Shown here: in pieces, positions 1 to 8,201 of the stretch
How the letters are laid out: each line of letters begins with the position of its first letter
Numbering within the stretch: the first letter of the stretch is position 1
From: Ramlibacter sp.
GTDB lineage: Bacteria > Pseudomonadota > Gammaproteobacteria > Burkholderiales > Burkholderiaceae_C
DNA: 64,000 nucleotides
Reading direction: 5' to 3'
NCBI GenBank assembly: GCA_019635435.1
Contig: JAHBZM010000001.1
Span: 744,001 to 808,000, forward strand
Program-made: the position numbers and the translations under genes
The notes under the pieces: generated by a model
What the model was told of the DNA's origin: nothing
The model's input: the letters and a program-made list of their open reading frames with translations, nothing else
Database searches by the model: none

Positions 1-330
1 CAGCTGTTCATCGGGGTGAGCCTGGGGGTGCGCTTCACGGCGGATTTTCTGCACACCGCGCCGCGCTGGCTGGCGTCGGTGGCACTGGGCACCACGGCCA
101 TGCTGGGCCTGTGCGCGGGCTTTGCCGCGCTGCTGGCCTGGGGCACGGGGATTCACCCGGCCACCATGATCCTGGGCACCTCGCCCGGCGGCATTGCCGA
201 GATGGCCATCACGGCCAAGGTGCTGCAATTGGGGGTGCCGGTGGTGACGGCGTTTCAGGTCTGCCGGCTGGTGGCCGTGCTGGTGCTCGTGGAGCCGGTG
301 GTTGTGTGGCTGTACCGGCGGGCGGGCTAG
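1..330 (+). CDS. AbrB-family (AmoA-like) membrane protein, C-terminal part
   Basis: The open frame runs in from the left edge, so only the last 109 residues are present. They are strongly hydrophobic, with three or four membrane helices and a glycine-rich segment ILGTSPGGIAEMAITAKVL between them. That segment is typical of the duplicated AbrB/'ammonia monooxygenase' membrane family (Pfam AmoA), whose members are inner-membrane proteins of unclear transport or regulatory role. The family name is misleading: nothing here suggests ammonia oxidation. The gene ends about 75 bases before the convergent acyl-CoA synthetase gene. The family call rests on recall of the conserved GGxAEM motif; the substrate is unknown. 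Confidence 0.75.
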   Translation, partial: QLFIGVSLGVRFTADFLHTAPRWLASVALGTTAMLGLCAGFAALLAWGTGIHPATMILGTSPGGIAEMAITAKVLQLGVPVVTAFQVCRLVAVLVLVEPVVVWLYRRAG

Positions 331-405
331 CTGTGAAGGTTTCCGGGGCATGCCGTGGAACTGATGCCGAGGGTGCCCACCCAGACAGCGCGATGAGCAA
401 CGCTG

Positions 406-2298
406 CTAGAGGGCGACAGGCGGCGCCCCGGCGTCCTCCTCCCAGGCGATGGTGATGTCGTAGCCGCGCAGCGACTCATGCACGGCGCTGCGCACGCGCA
501 GGGGCTCGTCCAGGCACGATTCAAGCGCCATGCGCACCGTCCGGCCCTGTTGTGCATGGTCGTCCACCTCCAGCCGGGCCAGCGGCGTGCCTTGCAGCAC
601 CTCCAGAAAATGGCGGCGCGCGGCGTCGTTGCGCAGGGTGGGCTTGTGCACCTTGCCCACCGCCGTCAGGGGCAATTCCCTGGTGATGAAGACCCGGCGC
701 GGCGCCGCGGGCGGCTCGCCAATGTGCTGTGCCGCGAAATCCAGCAGCTCGGCCTCGCCGGGGACTGACAAGCCCGCGTCGGCGCGCAGGGTCACATAGG
801 CCACCGGGACTTCACCCGCATAGGTGTCGGGCATGCCAACTGCCGCCGCCGCGGTGACGACCGGGTGACGCGCGAGGCACTCCTCGATCACGGCCGGATC
901 AATGTTGTGGCCGCCCCGAATGATCAGGTCCTTGGCTCGCCCGCGGATGAAGACCCGACCGTCCGTGTCCACATACCCCAGGTCGCCGGTCACCAGCCAG
1001 CCGTCAGGCGTGAACAGGTCCGTGTTGTGGGCGGGGTTGCGGTAGCCGGGCGACACGTTCGGCCCCCTGACCACCAGCACGCCCGGCATTCCCCGGGGGC
1101 AGACGGCATCGGGCCGGCCCTGGGCGTCCAGCGCGCGCACCTGCACTTCGCAAAACGGGATGGGCAGCCCGGCGCTGCCCAGCACGCGCGGCCCCGATGC
1201 CGGGTCCACGCAGATCACACCCGCGCATTCGGTCATGCCGTAGATCTCGTGCAGGGGCCTGGAGGTCAGGCGCTCCATATCCTGGGCGACGGCGCGCGGG
1301 GTGGAGGAGGCGCCGCTCACATTGACCCGGATACGCGACAGGTCGCAGTCCGGCCCGGGGGGCAGAGCCACCACGGCCGCCAGCGCCGTGGGCACGCCGC
1401 CCACGATGGTGGCGCCTTCGTCCTCAACGATCTGCCAGAAACGTTGAACGAGTTCCGGGTCGCGAAAGCCCGACGGAGCCAGCAGCAGCACGCGCGCGCC
1501 CGCCATCAGCATGGACAGCCCCGCAAAAATCGTCGCGGCCACATGGAACATCGGCAGGCCGTTGGCCATGGTGTCCGCCGGACCCGCCTCAATGGCGGCC
1601 GCCCCGCCATACGCCGCCGCCAGCTGGTTGCCGTGCGTGTGGACCACCAGCTTGGGCATGCCGGTGGTGCCGCCGGTGTGAAAGATCGCTGCCGGTGTGT
1701 CCAGGCCCGCGCGGTCATCAAATTCCAGCCGGTCCGGCGCGGCTTGCCAGGCCGCCAGGAAATCCACTTCACCCGGGCCGGCTGCATCGCCACACCCCCC
1801 CAGCGCGGCCAGCGTGGTGATGCCCGGCGCCAGGGCCCGCACCTGTTGCGCCTTGCCCCACAGGCCGCCGGGTAGACCGGGTCCGGGGGCCACCAGCACT
1901 TTCACGCCGGCAGCCCGGGCCAGCGCGGCAATCTCTTCCGCGTTCAAAAGCGGATTGACCGGAAAGGCGATGCCCGCGGTTTCGGCGCCCCACAGGACGT
2001 ATTGGGTCTCCAGCAGCGAGGGCAGCAGGTAGGCCACGACATCGCCGCGCTCCACGCCCAGGCGGCGCAACGCATTGGCCGCGCGGGCCACACCATCGCG
2101 CAGCTGCGGATAGGTTACGTCCCGCCGGGGCGCGCCCGCCGCACCGCCGGCCAGTGCGCTCACCGCGATGTGGGCGGGCTGCTGGGTGGCCACATAGGCC
2201 AGGGCTTCAAAAACATTCGGTACGCTGACCCAGTCAGCAAAGCGGCTGCCCGCGTACGCACTGGCCAGGGGCCGCCCGGGGTGGGGGAAGCTGATCAT
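406..2298 (-). CDS. AMP-binding acyl-CoA synthetase
   Basis: This 630-residue adenylate-forming enzyme would activate a carboxylic acid with ATP and couple it to CoA in the cytoplasm. The phosphate-binding loop HTGGTTGMPK is at about residue 207. The middle has the adenylate-site motif EIYGMTECAG. The hinge region reads GDLGYVDTDGRVFIRGRAKD, and the C-terminal catalytic lysine lies in TAVGKVHKPTLR. The length is slightly above the usual 540-600 residues. GGAGGCAC lies just before the ATG. It starts 11 bases after the stop of the beta-lactamase-fold hydrolase gene, so the two are probably co-transcribed. The acyl substrate cannot be told from the sequence. Confidence 0.9.
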   Translation of the reverse strand: MISFPHPGRPLASAYAGSRFADWVSVPNVFEALAYVATQQPAHIAVSALAGGAAGAPRRDVTYPQLRDGVARAANALRRLGVERGDVVAYLLPSLLETQYVLWGAETAGIAFPVNPLLNAEEIAALARAAGVKVLVAPGPGLPGGLWGKAQQVRALAPGITTLAALGGCGDAAGPGEVDFLAAWQAAPDRLEFDDRAGLDTPAAIFHTGGTTGMPKLVVHTHGNQLAAAYGGAAAIEAGPADTMANGLPMFHVAATIFAGLSMLMAGARVLLLAPSGFRDPELVQRFWQIVEDEGATIVGGVPTALAAVVALPPGPDCDLSRIRVNVSGASSTPRAVAQDMERLTSRPLHEIYGMTECAGVICVDPASGPRVLGSAGLPIPFCEVQVRALDAQGRPDAVCPRGMPGVLVVRGPNVSPGYRNPAHNTDLFTPDGWLVTGDLGYVDTDGRVFIRGRAKDLIIRGGHNIDPAVIEECLARHPVVTAAAAVGMPDTYAGEVPVAYVTLRADAGLSVPGEAELLDFAAQHIGEPPAAPRRVFITRELPLTAVGKVHKPTLRNDAARRHFLEVLQGTPLARLEVDDHAQQGRTVRMALESCLDEPLRVRSAVHESLRGYDITIAWEEDAGAPPVAL

Positions 2299-2309
2299 CG
2301 GTGCCTCCC

Positions 2310-3611
2310 TCAGTGGGCCAGGGCCTGGGCCAGCGCGGCAAACGCGCGGCGGTCCAGGTTGTGGGTGAAGGCGGTGTTGGGCACAGGATGCGACGACAGC
2401 TTTACCACGACCAGGCCGGCAGCCGGATTGATGTGCAGGTGCTGGCCGTTCAGACCCTTGGCCTCGAAGCTGCCGTCGCGGTCATGCGGGATCCACCAGT
2501 GGTTGTGGTACGAGTACCCGTCACGCATGGTCATGCCGGCAGCACGGAACTTCTGCGGGTCTGCGCCGCCGCGGATCTGCGCCACGCTGGCGGCCGAGAT
2601 CACCTGGCGGCCGTTGTAGCGGCCCTGCTGGCGCAGCATTTCACCCAGCCGCCCGAGGTCGCGCAGGGTCGCGCTCACGCCGACACTGGTGGTCTGGCCG
2701 CCCTGCGGGTCCACCCAGACATAGCCGTCTTCCTGCATACCCAAAGGCGTCCACAGCCGCTGCGACAGCAGTTCGGAGTAGCGCTGCCCCGTGACGCGCT
2801 GGATCAGCCAGCCGATTACCTCGGTATCCACCGACTTGTACTCGAAGGCTGCGCCATGCTCGCCCTGCTTGCGCACGGTAGGCAGGTAGTCCGTCATCGT
2901 GCGCGGACCGGCATACGCCGCCGGCGCAGGCACCAGCCCGGCGGCCATCAGGTACTGGAACACACCGGCCTTGGGATCGGCGAAGTTCTCGCTGTACTGG
3001 ACGCCGGTGGTCATGTCCAGGGTCTGTTGCACCGTGGCATCGGCCCAGGCGCTGTTCTTCAGTTCTGGCAGGTAGCTCGACACGGTGGCCTCAGGGTTGA
3101 TCAGGCCCTGCTGGATCAGCTCGGTGGCCAGCAGCCCCGTGAGCGATTTGCTCATGGACGCGAGCATGTGGGTGCTGGCCGGGGTCATGCCGGCGTGGTA
3201 GCGCTCGTACACCACCTTGCCCTGGTGCATCACCAGCAGGGCGTCGGTGTAGGTGTTGCGCTGCCAGTCGGCCAGCGTGGTGCGTTCGCCCTTGTGGTTT
3301 TCAAAGGCCAGGCTGTCCAGGTCGCGCGGCGCGGCGTCCAGCACGGACGCCTGGCCGGTACCGCGCCAGACCGGGGCCGTGGGACCCAGTTCGCGCATGT
3401 GGTGGTAGGCCCAGCGCAGGTTGGGGTACTTGAGGATGGTGCCCAGGCGCACCTGGCGGTCCGCGGGCGGAGGGAAGCCCTGCATCATGCCCAGCGTCAC
3501 CGGGTCGGTAGCGGCAGGCGGGGGCAGGGTCTGGGCCGCAGCCAGCAGCGGGGCGGCCAGCATCAGGGCGGCCAGGCGGGAAAGGCGTGGAAGGCGCGAC
3601 GAGCGGTACAT
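2310..3611 (-). CDS. Secreted serine hydrolase, beta-lactamase (class C / NylB-like) fold
   Basis: The protein has 433 residues with a signal peptide of about 26 residues ending in LLAAAQ, so it is exported. The active-site SxxK motif is SMSK at 152-155, and a likely catalytic tyrosine lies in EYKSVDTE. Together with FENHKGERTTLADW and the overall length, this places it among 6-aminohexanoate-dimer-hydrolase-like and esterase-like members of the serine beta-lactamase family, not true antibiotic-hydrolysing enzymes. AGGAGA precedes the ATG. It lies downstream of the thioredoxin gene by 46 bases and just upstream of the acyl-CoA synthetase. One possibility is an esterase or amidase releasing an acid that the synthetase activates; that is inference. 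Confidence 0.85.
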   Translation of the reverse strand: MYRSSRLPRLSRLAALMLAAPLLAAAQTLPPPAATDPVTLGMMQGFPPPADRQVRLGTILKYPNLRWAYHHMRELGPTAPVWRGTGQASVLDAAPRDLDSLAFENHKGERTTLADWQRNTYTDALLVMHQGKVVYERYHAGMTPASTHMLASMSKSLTGLLATELIQQGLINPEATVSSYLPELKNSAWADATVQQTLDMTTGVQYSENFADPKAGVFQYLMAAGLVPAPAAYAGPRTMTDYLPTVRKQGEHGAAFEYKSVDTEVIGWLIQRVTGQRYSELLSQRLWTPLGMQEDGYVWVDPQGGQTTSVGVSATLRDLGRLGEMLRQQGRYNGRQVISAASVAQIRGGADPQKFRAAGMTMRDGYSYHNHWWIPHDRDGSFEAKGLNGQHLHINPAAGLVVVKLSSHPVPNTAFTHNLDRRAFAALAQALAH

Positions 3612-3657
3612 GGGGAGGTCTCCTTGGGTTTGGGGGGATCGGGTGATCGGGGGAAGA

Positions 3658-4215
3658 TCAGGACGGCTGGCTCAGCAACAGGCGCAGCGTGGCTTCAATG
3701 CGTTCGTAGTCGCCTTCACCCACGTGGCGGAACTGCACGCGCCCGCGCCGGTCCACGAGGTACTTGGCGGGCCAGTACTGGTTGCGCCAGGCCTTCCAGG
3801 TCGCGTAGCGGTTGTCCTGGGCCACGGGGTGTTTGACGCCCAGGCGCTGCATGGCGGTCTGCAGGCGGTCGGCCGATCTTTCGTGCGCGAACTCTGGCGT
3901 GTGCACCCCCACGGTGACCAGGCCGGCCGCCGCATGTTCGGCCGCCCAGCGGTTCACATAAGGCAGCGTGCGGATGCAGTTGACGCACGAGAACGTCCAG
4001 AAATCCACCAGCACGACCTTGCCGCGCAGCGAGGCCATGGACAGTGCCTGCGAGTTGAACCACCGGTCGATCCCGGTGAACTCCGGCGCGGGGCCCTCGT
4101 CGTACAGCGAGAACGCGGGTGAGGTGGGGCTCGCGTGCAGCGGCGCCAGCAGTGACGCGGCGCCCAGGGCCAGCAGCTCGCGGCGCCGCAGCGCCGGTGG
4201 GTTGAGTTTGTTCAT
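3658..4215 (-). CDS. Exported thioredoxin-like protein, DipZ C-terminal type (CVNC)
   Basis: The protein has 185 residues. The N-terminus LRRRELLALGAASLLAPLHA resembles a twin-arginine (Tat) signal, so it probably acts in the periplasm. The redox motif is CVNC at residues 77-80 inside DFWTFSCVNCIRTLPY, followed by GVHTPEFAHERS and YWPAKYLVDRRG. This pattern matches the thioredoxin-like domain of DipZ, a protein that in mycobacteria is fused to a CcdA-type electron conduit. Here the CcdA is a separate gene ending only four bases upstream, so the two probably form a split DipZ system carrying electrons from cytoplasmic thioredoxin to periplasmic disulfides. The partner substrates are not known. 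Confidence 0.88.
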   Translation of the reverse strand: MNKLNPPALRRRELLALGAASLLAPLHASPTSPAFSLYDEGPAPEFTGIDRWFNSQALSMASLRGKVVLVDFWTFSCVNCIRTLPYVNRWAAEHAAAGLVTVGVHTPEFAHERSADRLQTAMQRLGVKHPVAQDNRYATWKAWRNQYWPAKYLVDRRGRVQFRHVGEGDYERIEATLRLLLSQPS

Positions 4216-4219
4216 GGGG

Positions 4220-4921
4220 TCAGGCTCCTGTGAAAGTAGGGTGGGTGCCGCTGGTCAGCCACAGCACCAGTTGCGTGTCCAGGTCCAGCCACAGCGCCAG
4301 CGCCAAGGCCACGATCAGCACGCCAAAGCCCTGCTGCAGCCGGTGTGTGTACTGGGCAAAGCGCCGCACCCGGGTGGTGACGTATTGGCCGCCGTGCGCG
4401 ATCAGCAGCATGGGCAGCGCCGCGCCCAGGGCATAGCTGCCCAGCAGTAGCGCGGCGTCGCCAGTGGCGGGCTCGGTCGCGATCAGCGTCAGCACCGAAC
4501 CCAGCACAGGGCCGGCGCACGGGGTCCACACCGCGCCCAGCGACAGACCCACCAGCAGCCCGCCCAGCGGGCCGTCGCCCGCGCGGTCGCCGCCCGCGGC
4601 CAGCCGGCCCAGCAGCGGCGCGGCACGTGCGGCCAGCCAGTGAAAGGGGGCCGGCCAGATCGACAGCAGGCCGAAGGTGAGCAACAGCGCGATGGCAGTC
4701 AGCCGCAGGCTTTCGTGGGACAGGCCCAGCACGCGAGTGGCACCGGCAAACAACAGGGCCAGCGATGAAAACCCGATGGCAAAACCTGCGGAAATGCACA
4801 GCGGGCGCAGCGGGTGCCGCTGGCCGACCGACGCGCCCAGCACCAGCGGCAGCATGGGCAGCACGCAGGGCGAGGCGACGGTCAGCATGCCGGCGCCCAG
4901 CGCCAGGAAGGGCGAGCTCAT
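4220..4921 (-). CDS. ccdA: CcdA-type transmembrane electron carrier
   Basis: The protein has 233 residues and six to seven hydrophobic segments. The two conserved cysteine motifs of the CcdA/DsbD-beta family are present: SPCVLPMLPL near residue 20 and TPCAGPVLGS near residue 130. The family passes electrons across the inner membrane from thioredoxin to periplasmic acceptors. The start at 4921 is chosen because its ATGA overlaps the stop of the upstream DUF2147 gene by four bases, indicating translational coupling. The thioredoxin-like gene follows immediately. A role in cytochrome c maturation is possible, but the DipZ-like partner argues for a more specialised periplasmic reduction pathway. 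Confidence 0.88.
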   Translation of the reverse strand: MSSPFLALGAGMLTVASPCVLPMLPLVLGASVGQRHPLRPLCISAGFAIGFSSLALLFAGATRVLGLSHESLRLTAIALLLTFGLLSIWPAPFHWLAARAAPLLGRLAAGGDRAGDGPLGGLLVGLSLGAVWTPCAGPVLGSVLTLIATEPATGDAALLLGSYALGAALPMLLIAHGGQYVTTRVRRFAQYTHRLQQGFGVLIVALALALWLDLDTQLVLWLTSGTHPTFTGA

Positions 4922-5373
4922 GGCACCACCGCGCGGGCCGGGTCGGCGCGGCGCCATTGCTGGGTCTGACCGAACAGCGGCAGCCCGATGTAGGGATGCA
5001 CCACCAGGCGGTCCGGGGCGCCCAGGTTCACGCGGACCTTGTAAGTCTTGGCGTTCTCGCGGTTGTAGATGGTGCCGAAGTACTCGCCCGCGCCTTCGTC
5101 CTTGAGGTTGGACAGGATGACCATGCCCAACGCAGGGCGAGGGTCGGCGGCGACCATGGGCTGCTGGCCCGAGCCGCTCATGGACCGGTTGCCCAGCACA
5201 CGCACCACGGTGCCGCACAGGACGGCGCCGCAGGGGGCCAGCTCAACCTCCAGGTTGCCGCTTTCGGTGATCCAGCGACCCGTCGGATCGCTGGACGCGG
5301 GGTGGGGCTGGGCCGTGGCCAGGCTCGTGGTGAGCGCCGTGGCGGCCAGCAGGGCCGGCAGTTTCAGTTTCAT
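4918..5373 (-). CDS. DUF2147 secreted protein
   Basis: The protein has 151 residues with a cleavable signal peptide (LPALLAATALTTSLATAQ). The mature part begins DPTGRWITESGNLEVELAPCG and contains CGAVLCGTVVRVLG, a signature of the DUF2147 family: small periplasmic proteins of unknown function, often linked to envelope or membrane homeostasis. It is the first gene of the leftward redox set and is divergent from the two-component system across 168 bases, which suggests that the response regulator may control it. The longer reading frame upstream was rejected because it would run across the divergent regulator and lacks a signal peptide. Confidence 0.85.
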   Translation of the reverse strand: MKLKLPALLAATALTTSLATAQPHPASSDPTGRWITESGNLEVELAPCGAVLCGTVVRVLGNRSMSGSGQQPMVAADPRPALGMVILSNLKDEGAGEYFGTIYNRENAKTYKVRVNLGAPDRLVVHPYIGLPLFGQTQQWRRADPARAVVP

Positions 5374-5541
5374 GATGGCTTCCTTGGTTTGTGGAAAGCT
5401 GTCATTGAAAGCAGCGCATGTATCCGGGGCTTGTCGGGCCGCCCCCTTTTTTGTCGCGCTGCATGTCAAAGCGGACGCCAGACAAGTTGGGATACAAAAG
5501 ATCGGGAAAGCCCCAGGCGGCGATCGGTTACAAAACAGGCC

Positions 5542-6270
5542 ATGGACTCTGTGGACCATGTGCTGATCGTGGACGACGATGCGGGCATCCGTGAGCTGCT
5601 GTGTCAGTACCTGCAACGCCAGGGACTGGCGGCGGTGGCGGTGCCCGACGGCGCGCGCATGCGCGAACACCTGGCCACGCACCGCGTGGACCTGCTGGTG
5701 CTGGACCTGATGCTGCCCGGCGAGGACGGCATTGCCCTGTGCCGGGCCCTGCGCGCCCCGGCTACCCCCTACCTGCCTATCGTGATGCTCACGGCGCGCA
5801 GCGACGAAGCCGACCGCATCCTGGGTCTGGAGCTGGGCGCTGACGACTACCTGGCCAAGCCCTTTGCCGCCCGTGAGCTGCTCGCCCGCATCCGCGCCGT
5901 GTTGCGGCGCGCGCGCATGTTGCCCCCCAACATGGCACGCGCCGAACCCGACCGCTTGCTGCGTTTTGGCCAATGGCGGCTGGACACGGTACAGCGGCAC
6001 CTGCTGGACGAGTCAGGCGTGGCCGTGTCCCTGTCCGCCGCCGAATACCGCCTGCTGCGCGTGCTGCTGGGCCACCCGCAGCGCGTGCTCTCGCGTGACC
6101 AGCTCCTGAGTCTGACGCAGGGGCGCGACGCCGATGTGTTTGACCGTTCCGTCGACCTGCTGGTCAGTCGCCTGCGCCAGCGGCTGGGCGACGGCGTGCG
6201 TGACGCCCGCTACATCAAGACGGTGCGCAATGAGGGCTACGTGTTCTGCGCCGCCGTGGACAGCGCATGA
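5542..6270 (+). CDS. OmpR-family response regulator
   Basis: The protein has 242 residues. The receiver domain (about 1-120) has acidic residues D11-D13, phospho-acceptor D55 in LVLDLMLPG and the conserved K106 in LAKPF. The C-terminal winged-helix DNA-binding domain (about 145-238) ends with the usual YIKTVRNEGYVF. The ATG at 5542 is chosen because it places VLIVDDD at the normal distance from the N-terminus. The last four bases overlap the start of the sensor kinase gene (ATGA), so the two are translationally coupled. It is divergent from the DUF2147-ccdA-thioredoxin set, a plausible target. The length and the kinase partner resemble OmpR/RstA-type pairs, but no specific orthologue can be named. 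Confidence 0.92.
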   Translation: MDSVDHVLIVDDDAGIRELLCQYLQRQGLAAVAVPDGARMREHLATHRVDLLVLDLMLPGEDGIALCRALRAPATPYLPIVMLTARSDEADRILGLELGADDYLAKPFAARELLARIRAVLRRARMLPPNMARAEPDRLLRFGQWRLDTVQRHLLDESGVAVSLSAAEYRLLRVLLGHPQRVLSRDQLLSLTQGRDADVFDRSVDLLVSRLRQRLGDGVRDARYIKTVRNEGYVFCAAVDSA

Positions 6271-7592
6271 ACAACTGGTATCGCAGGCTGTGGCCGGACA
6301 CCCTGGTTGCGCGGACCGTTCTGGTGTTGTCCGCGGGGATGCTGCTGGGCCAGTTGCTGTCCGCCGTCTTCGTGCTGGTGGAAAGGAGTCTGGCCATGCG
6401 CGGCATGATGGCCGGCTACCTGGGTGACGACGTGGCTACGGCCGTGGCCGTGCTGGAGCGGCTGCCCGCGCCAGAGCGACCGGCCTGGCTGGCGCGGCTG
6501 GACAAGGCCAACTACCGCTTCGTGCTGACACCTGCGCCGCCTGCGCCGTCCAGCGACACGGCGCTGTCGCGCGCCATGGCTAAGGCCGTGGCGCAGACGC
6601 TCGGCCCGGGCAGGCCGCTGCAGACATTGCGAGGGCCGGGGGCGATGGAGTTCACCCTGGCCACGACGCTGGCGGACGGTGCGCCCCTGCAGGTGCAGGT
6701 GCGGATACCGGGCCTGCGCGTGTCACCATGGGCGGCGGCGGCCTGGGTGCTGCAACTGCTTGTGGTGCTGGCCGCAGCGATCTGGGCGCTGCGTCAGGCG
6801 ACGCGGCCGCTGGCGCGGCTGACGCAGGCTGCGCACGCGCTCGACCCGACTCGCGCCGCACAACCGCCAGCGGTGCTGGACGAGCAGGGGCCGGCGGAAA
6901 TTGCTCAGGCCGCGTCGGCGTTCAACGCCATGAGCCGGCGCATCCAGCTGCATCTGGACGAGCGCATGCGGATTCTGGCGGCGGTTTCGCATGACCTGCA
7001 GACGCCAATCACGCGGCTGCGGCTGCGCACCGAGCTGATGGAAGACCTGACGCTGCGCGAAAGGCTGCAGTCGGATCTGGGGCAGATGCAATCGCTGGTG
7101 GAGGAAGGCTTGGCTTACGCGCGGACTGCCCAGGCCGGTCAGGAGCCCGTGCGGCGCGTGGACCTGGACGCGCTGCTGGACACCATTGTGCAGGACTACG
7201 CAGAAAGCGGGCGTGCCGTGACCTTGCTGCCCGGCGCGGTCGGCGTCTCCAGCACGCGGCCGCAGGCCCTTCGGCGTGTGCTTTGCAATCTGGTGGACAA
7301 CGCGCTGAAATTTGCCGGTGCGGCCGAGGTCGGCGCCGAGCGCGACAGGACAGGGCAGGTCGTGCTGCGGGTGCTGGACCGTGGTCCGGGCATACCGCCG
7401 GCTGAATTGCAGGCCGTACGCCTGCCGTTTTACCGTCTGGAGGGTTCGCGCAACCGCGACACCGGTGGCAGCGGGCTGGGCCTGGCCATTGCGGACCAGT
7501 TGGCCGACGCACTGGGCGCCACGCTGGACTTGCAGCCGCGTGAAGGCGGCGGTCTGGGCGCCCAGTTGAGCCTGCCGTCCGACATGTCCTGA
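6267..7592 (+). CDS. Membrane sensor histidine kinase (EnvZ/RstB-like layout)
   Basis: The protein has 441 residues. There are two membrane helices (about 14-38 and 154-176) flanking a periplasmic sensor region of about 110 residues without recognisable cysteines. A HAMP domain follows, then the H-box AAVSHDLQTPITRLRLR with phosphorylated His at residue 242. The ATPase has the N-box CNLVDNALKFAG, the G1 box DRGPGIP and the G2 box GGSGLGLAIADQLA. It would phosphorylate the response regulator encoded just upstream with a four-base overlap. The signal sensed is unknown; the neighbouring periplasmic redox genes make an envelope or redox signal plausible. Confidence 0.92.
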   Translation: MNNWYRRLWPDTLVARTVLVLSAGMLLGQLLSAVFVLVERSLAMRGMMAGYLGDDVATAVAVLERLPAPERPAWLARLDKANYRFVLTPAPPAPSSDTALSRAMAKAVAQTLGPGRPLQTLRGPGAMEFTLATTLADGAPLQVQVRIPGLRVSPWAAAAWVLQLLVVLAAAIWALRQATRPLARLTQAAHALDPTRAAQPPAVLDEQGPAEIAQAASAFNAMSRRIQLHLDERMRILAAVSHDLQTPITRLRLRTELMEDLTLRERLQSDLGQMQSLVEEGLAYARTAQAGQEPVRRVDLDALLDTIVQDYAESGRAVTLLPGAVGVSSTRPQALRRVLCNLVDNALKFAGAAEVGAERDRTGQVVLRVLDRGPGIPPAELQAVRLPFYRLEGSRNRDTGGSGLGLAIADQLADALGATLDLQPREGGGLGAQLSLPSDMS

Positions 7593-7804
7593 GCTGCGTG
7601 TGCCAGCCGGTCAGGCCGGCATGGCCTCGTCGCGTGGGTCGGTGGGGGGAATGCCCGCTGGCGCGCGGACCCTCGCTTGCCTCTCGCTGCTCAATGGCAA
7701 GACCGAGTGGGTTCATTCAATCGGCGCAGCGTATAGGTACCCATGGCCTCGTCTATGGGAGCTCGGAGCAACGCCGCCAGGCCCTGCCGGCCTGGACTCA
7801 CTTC
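7593..7804. other. Intergenic, convergent gene ends
   Basis: These 212 bases lie between the kinase gene and the convergent DUF3567 gene. There is a weak inverted repeat around GCCGGTCAGGCCGGC just after the kinase stop but no T-run, so a terminator is not convincing. No coding frame, tRNA or repeat was recognised. Confidence 0.4.
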
Positions 7805-8086
7805 TCAATGCATGACCAGCGGGTTCTGCGCGAGGCCCGCGTAGCCGTCCAGCGTGGTTTCGACCTCTTCCTGGGTGGGCGTGTTGAGCTGCCAGGCGTT
7901 GATCTGCTGCTGGAACAGTTCGGCCCAGGATCCGTCCAGGTAGACCTCCTTGTTGGAGCGCTTGTCCACGATTTCGAAGCCGTGCCTTGCCAACTGAGGC
8001 GCGTTGGACTGGGGCTCACCCTCGGCGGGCTCGTTGGCCTGCATGTGGACCACCACGAACGAATCAGAGTCGTAAAGCATTTGCAT
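7805..8086 (-). CDS. DUF3567 family protein
   Basis: The protein has 93 residues and begins MQMLYDSDSFVVVHM. It is cytoplasmic and acidic, matching the small DUF3567 family found almost only in Burkholderiales. Its function is unknown. The start at 8086 is supported by AAAGGAAA a few bases upstream and by the conserved MQM N-terminus; the longer frame to 8182 lacks these features. The C-terminus EEVETTLDGYAGLAQNPLVMH is typical of the family. It is apparently monocistronic and its presence helps the taxonomic placement. Confidence 0.85.
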   Translation of the reverse strand: MQMLYDSDSFVVVHMQANEPAEGEPQSNAPQLARHGFEIVDKRSNKEVYLDGSWAELFQQQINAWQLNTPTQEEVETTLDGYAGLAQNPLVMH

Positions 8087-8201
8087 TGCGTTTCCTTTAC
8101 TGCTGCCCTTGTTACGTAGCAACGTTTGAGCCAGTTTCAAGGCGGACGGGGTTTCCCCCAAAAAGTACCGGCCTTGAACCAAGGATAGGCGGGGGCGGGG
8201 C

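Noticed and set aside
1..330. Ammonia monooxygenase subunit
   Set aside because: The AmoA-like Pfam name applies to AbrB-type membrane proteins; no amoB/amoC or copper-site motif is present.
2310..3611. Antibiotic-resistance beta-lactamase
   Set aside because: SMSK is present but the context and length match NylB-like and esterase-like members, and an acyl-CoA synthetase follows in the same transcript.
7593..7804. A possible tRNA or small RNA gene after the kinase
   Set aside because: No cloverleaf or clear promoter and terminator could be drawn.
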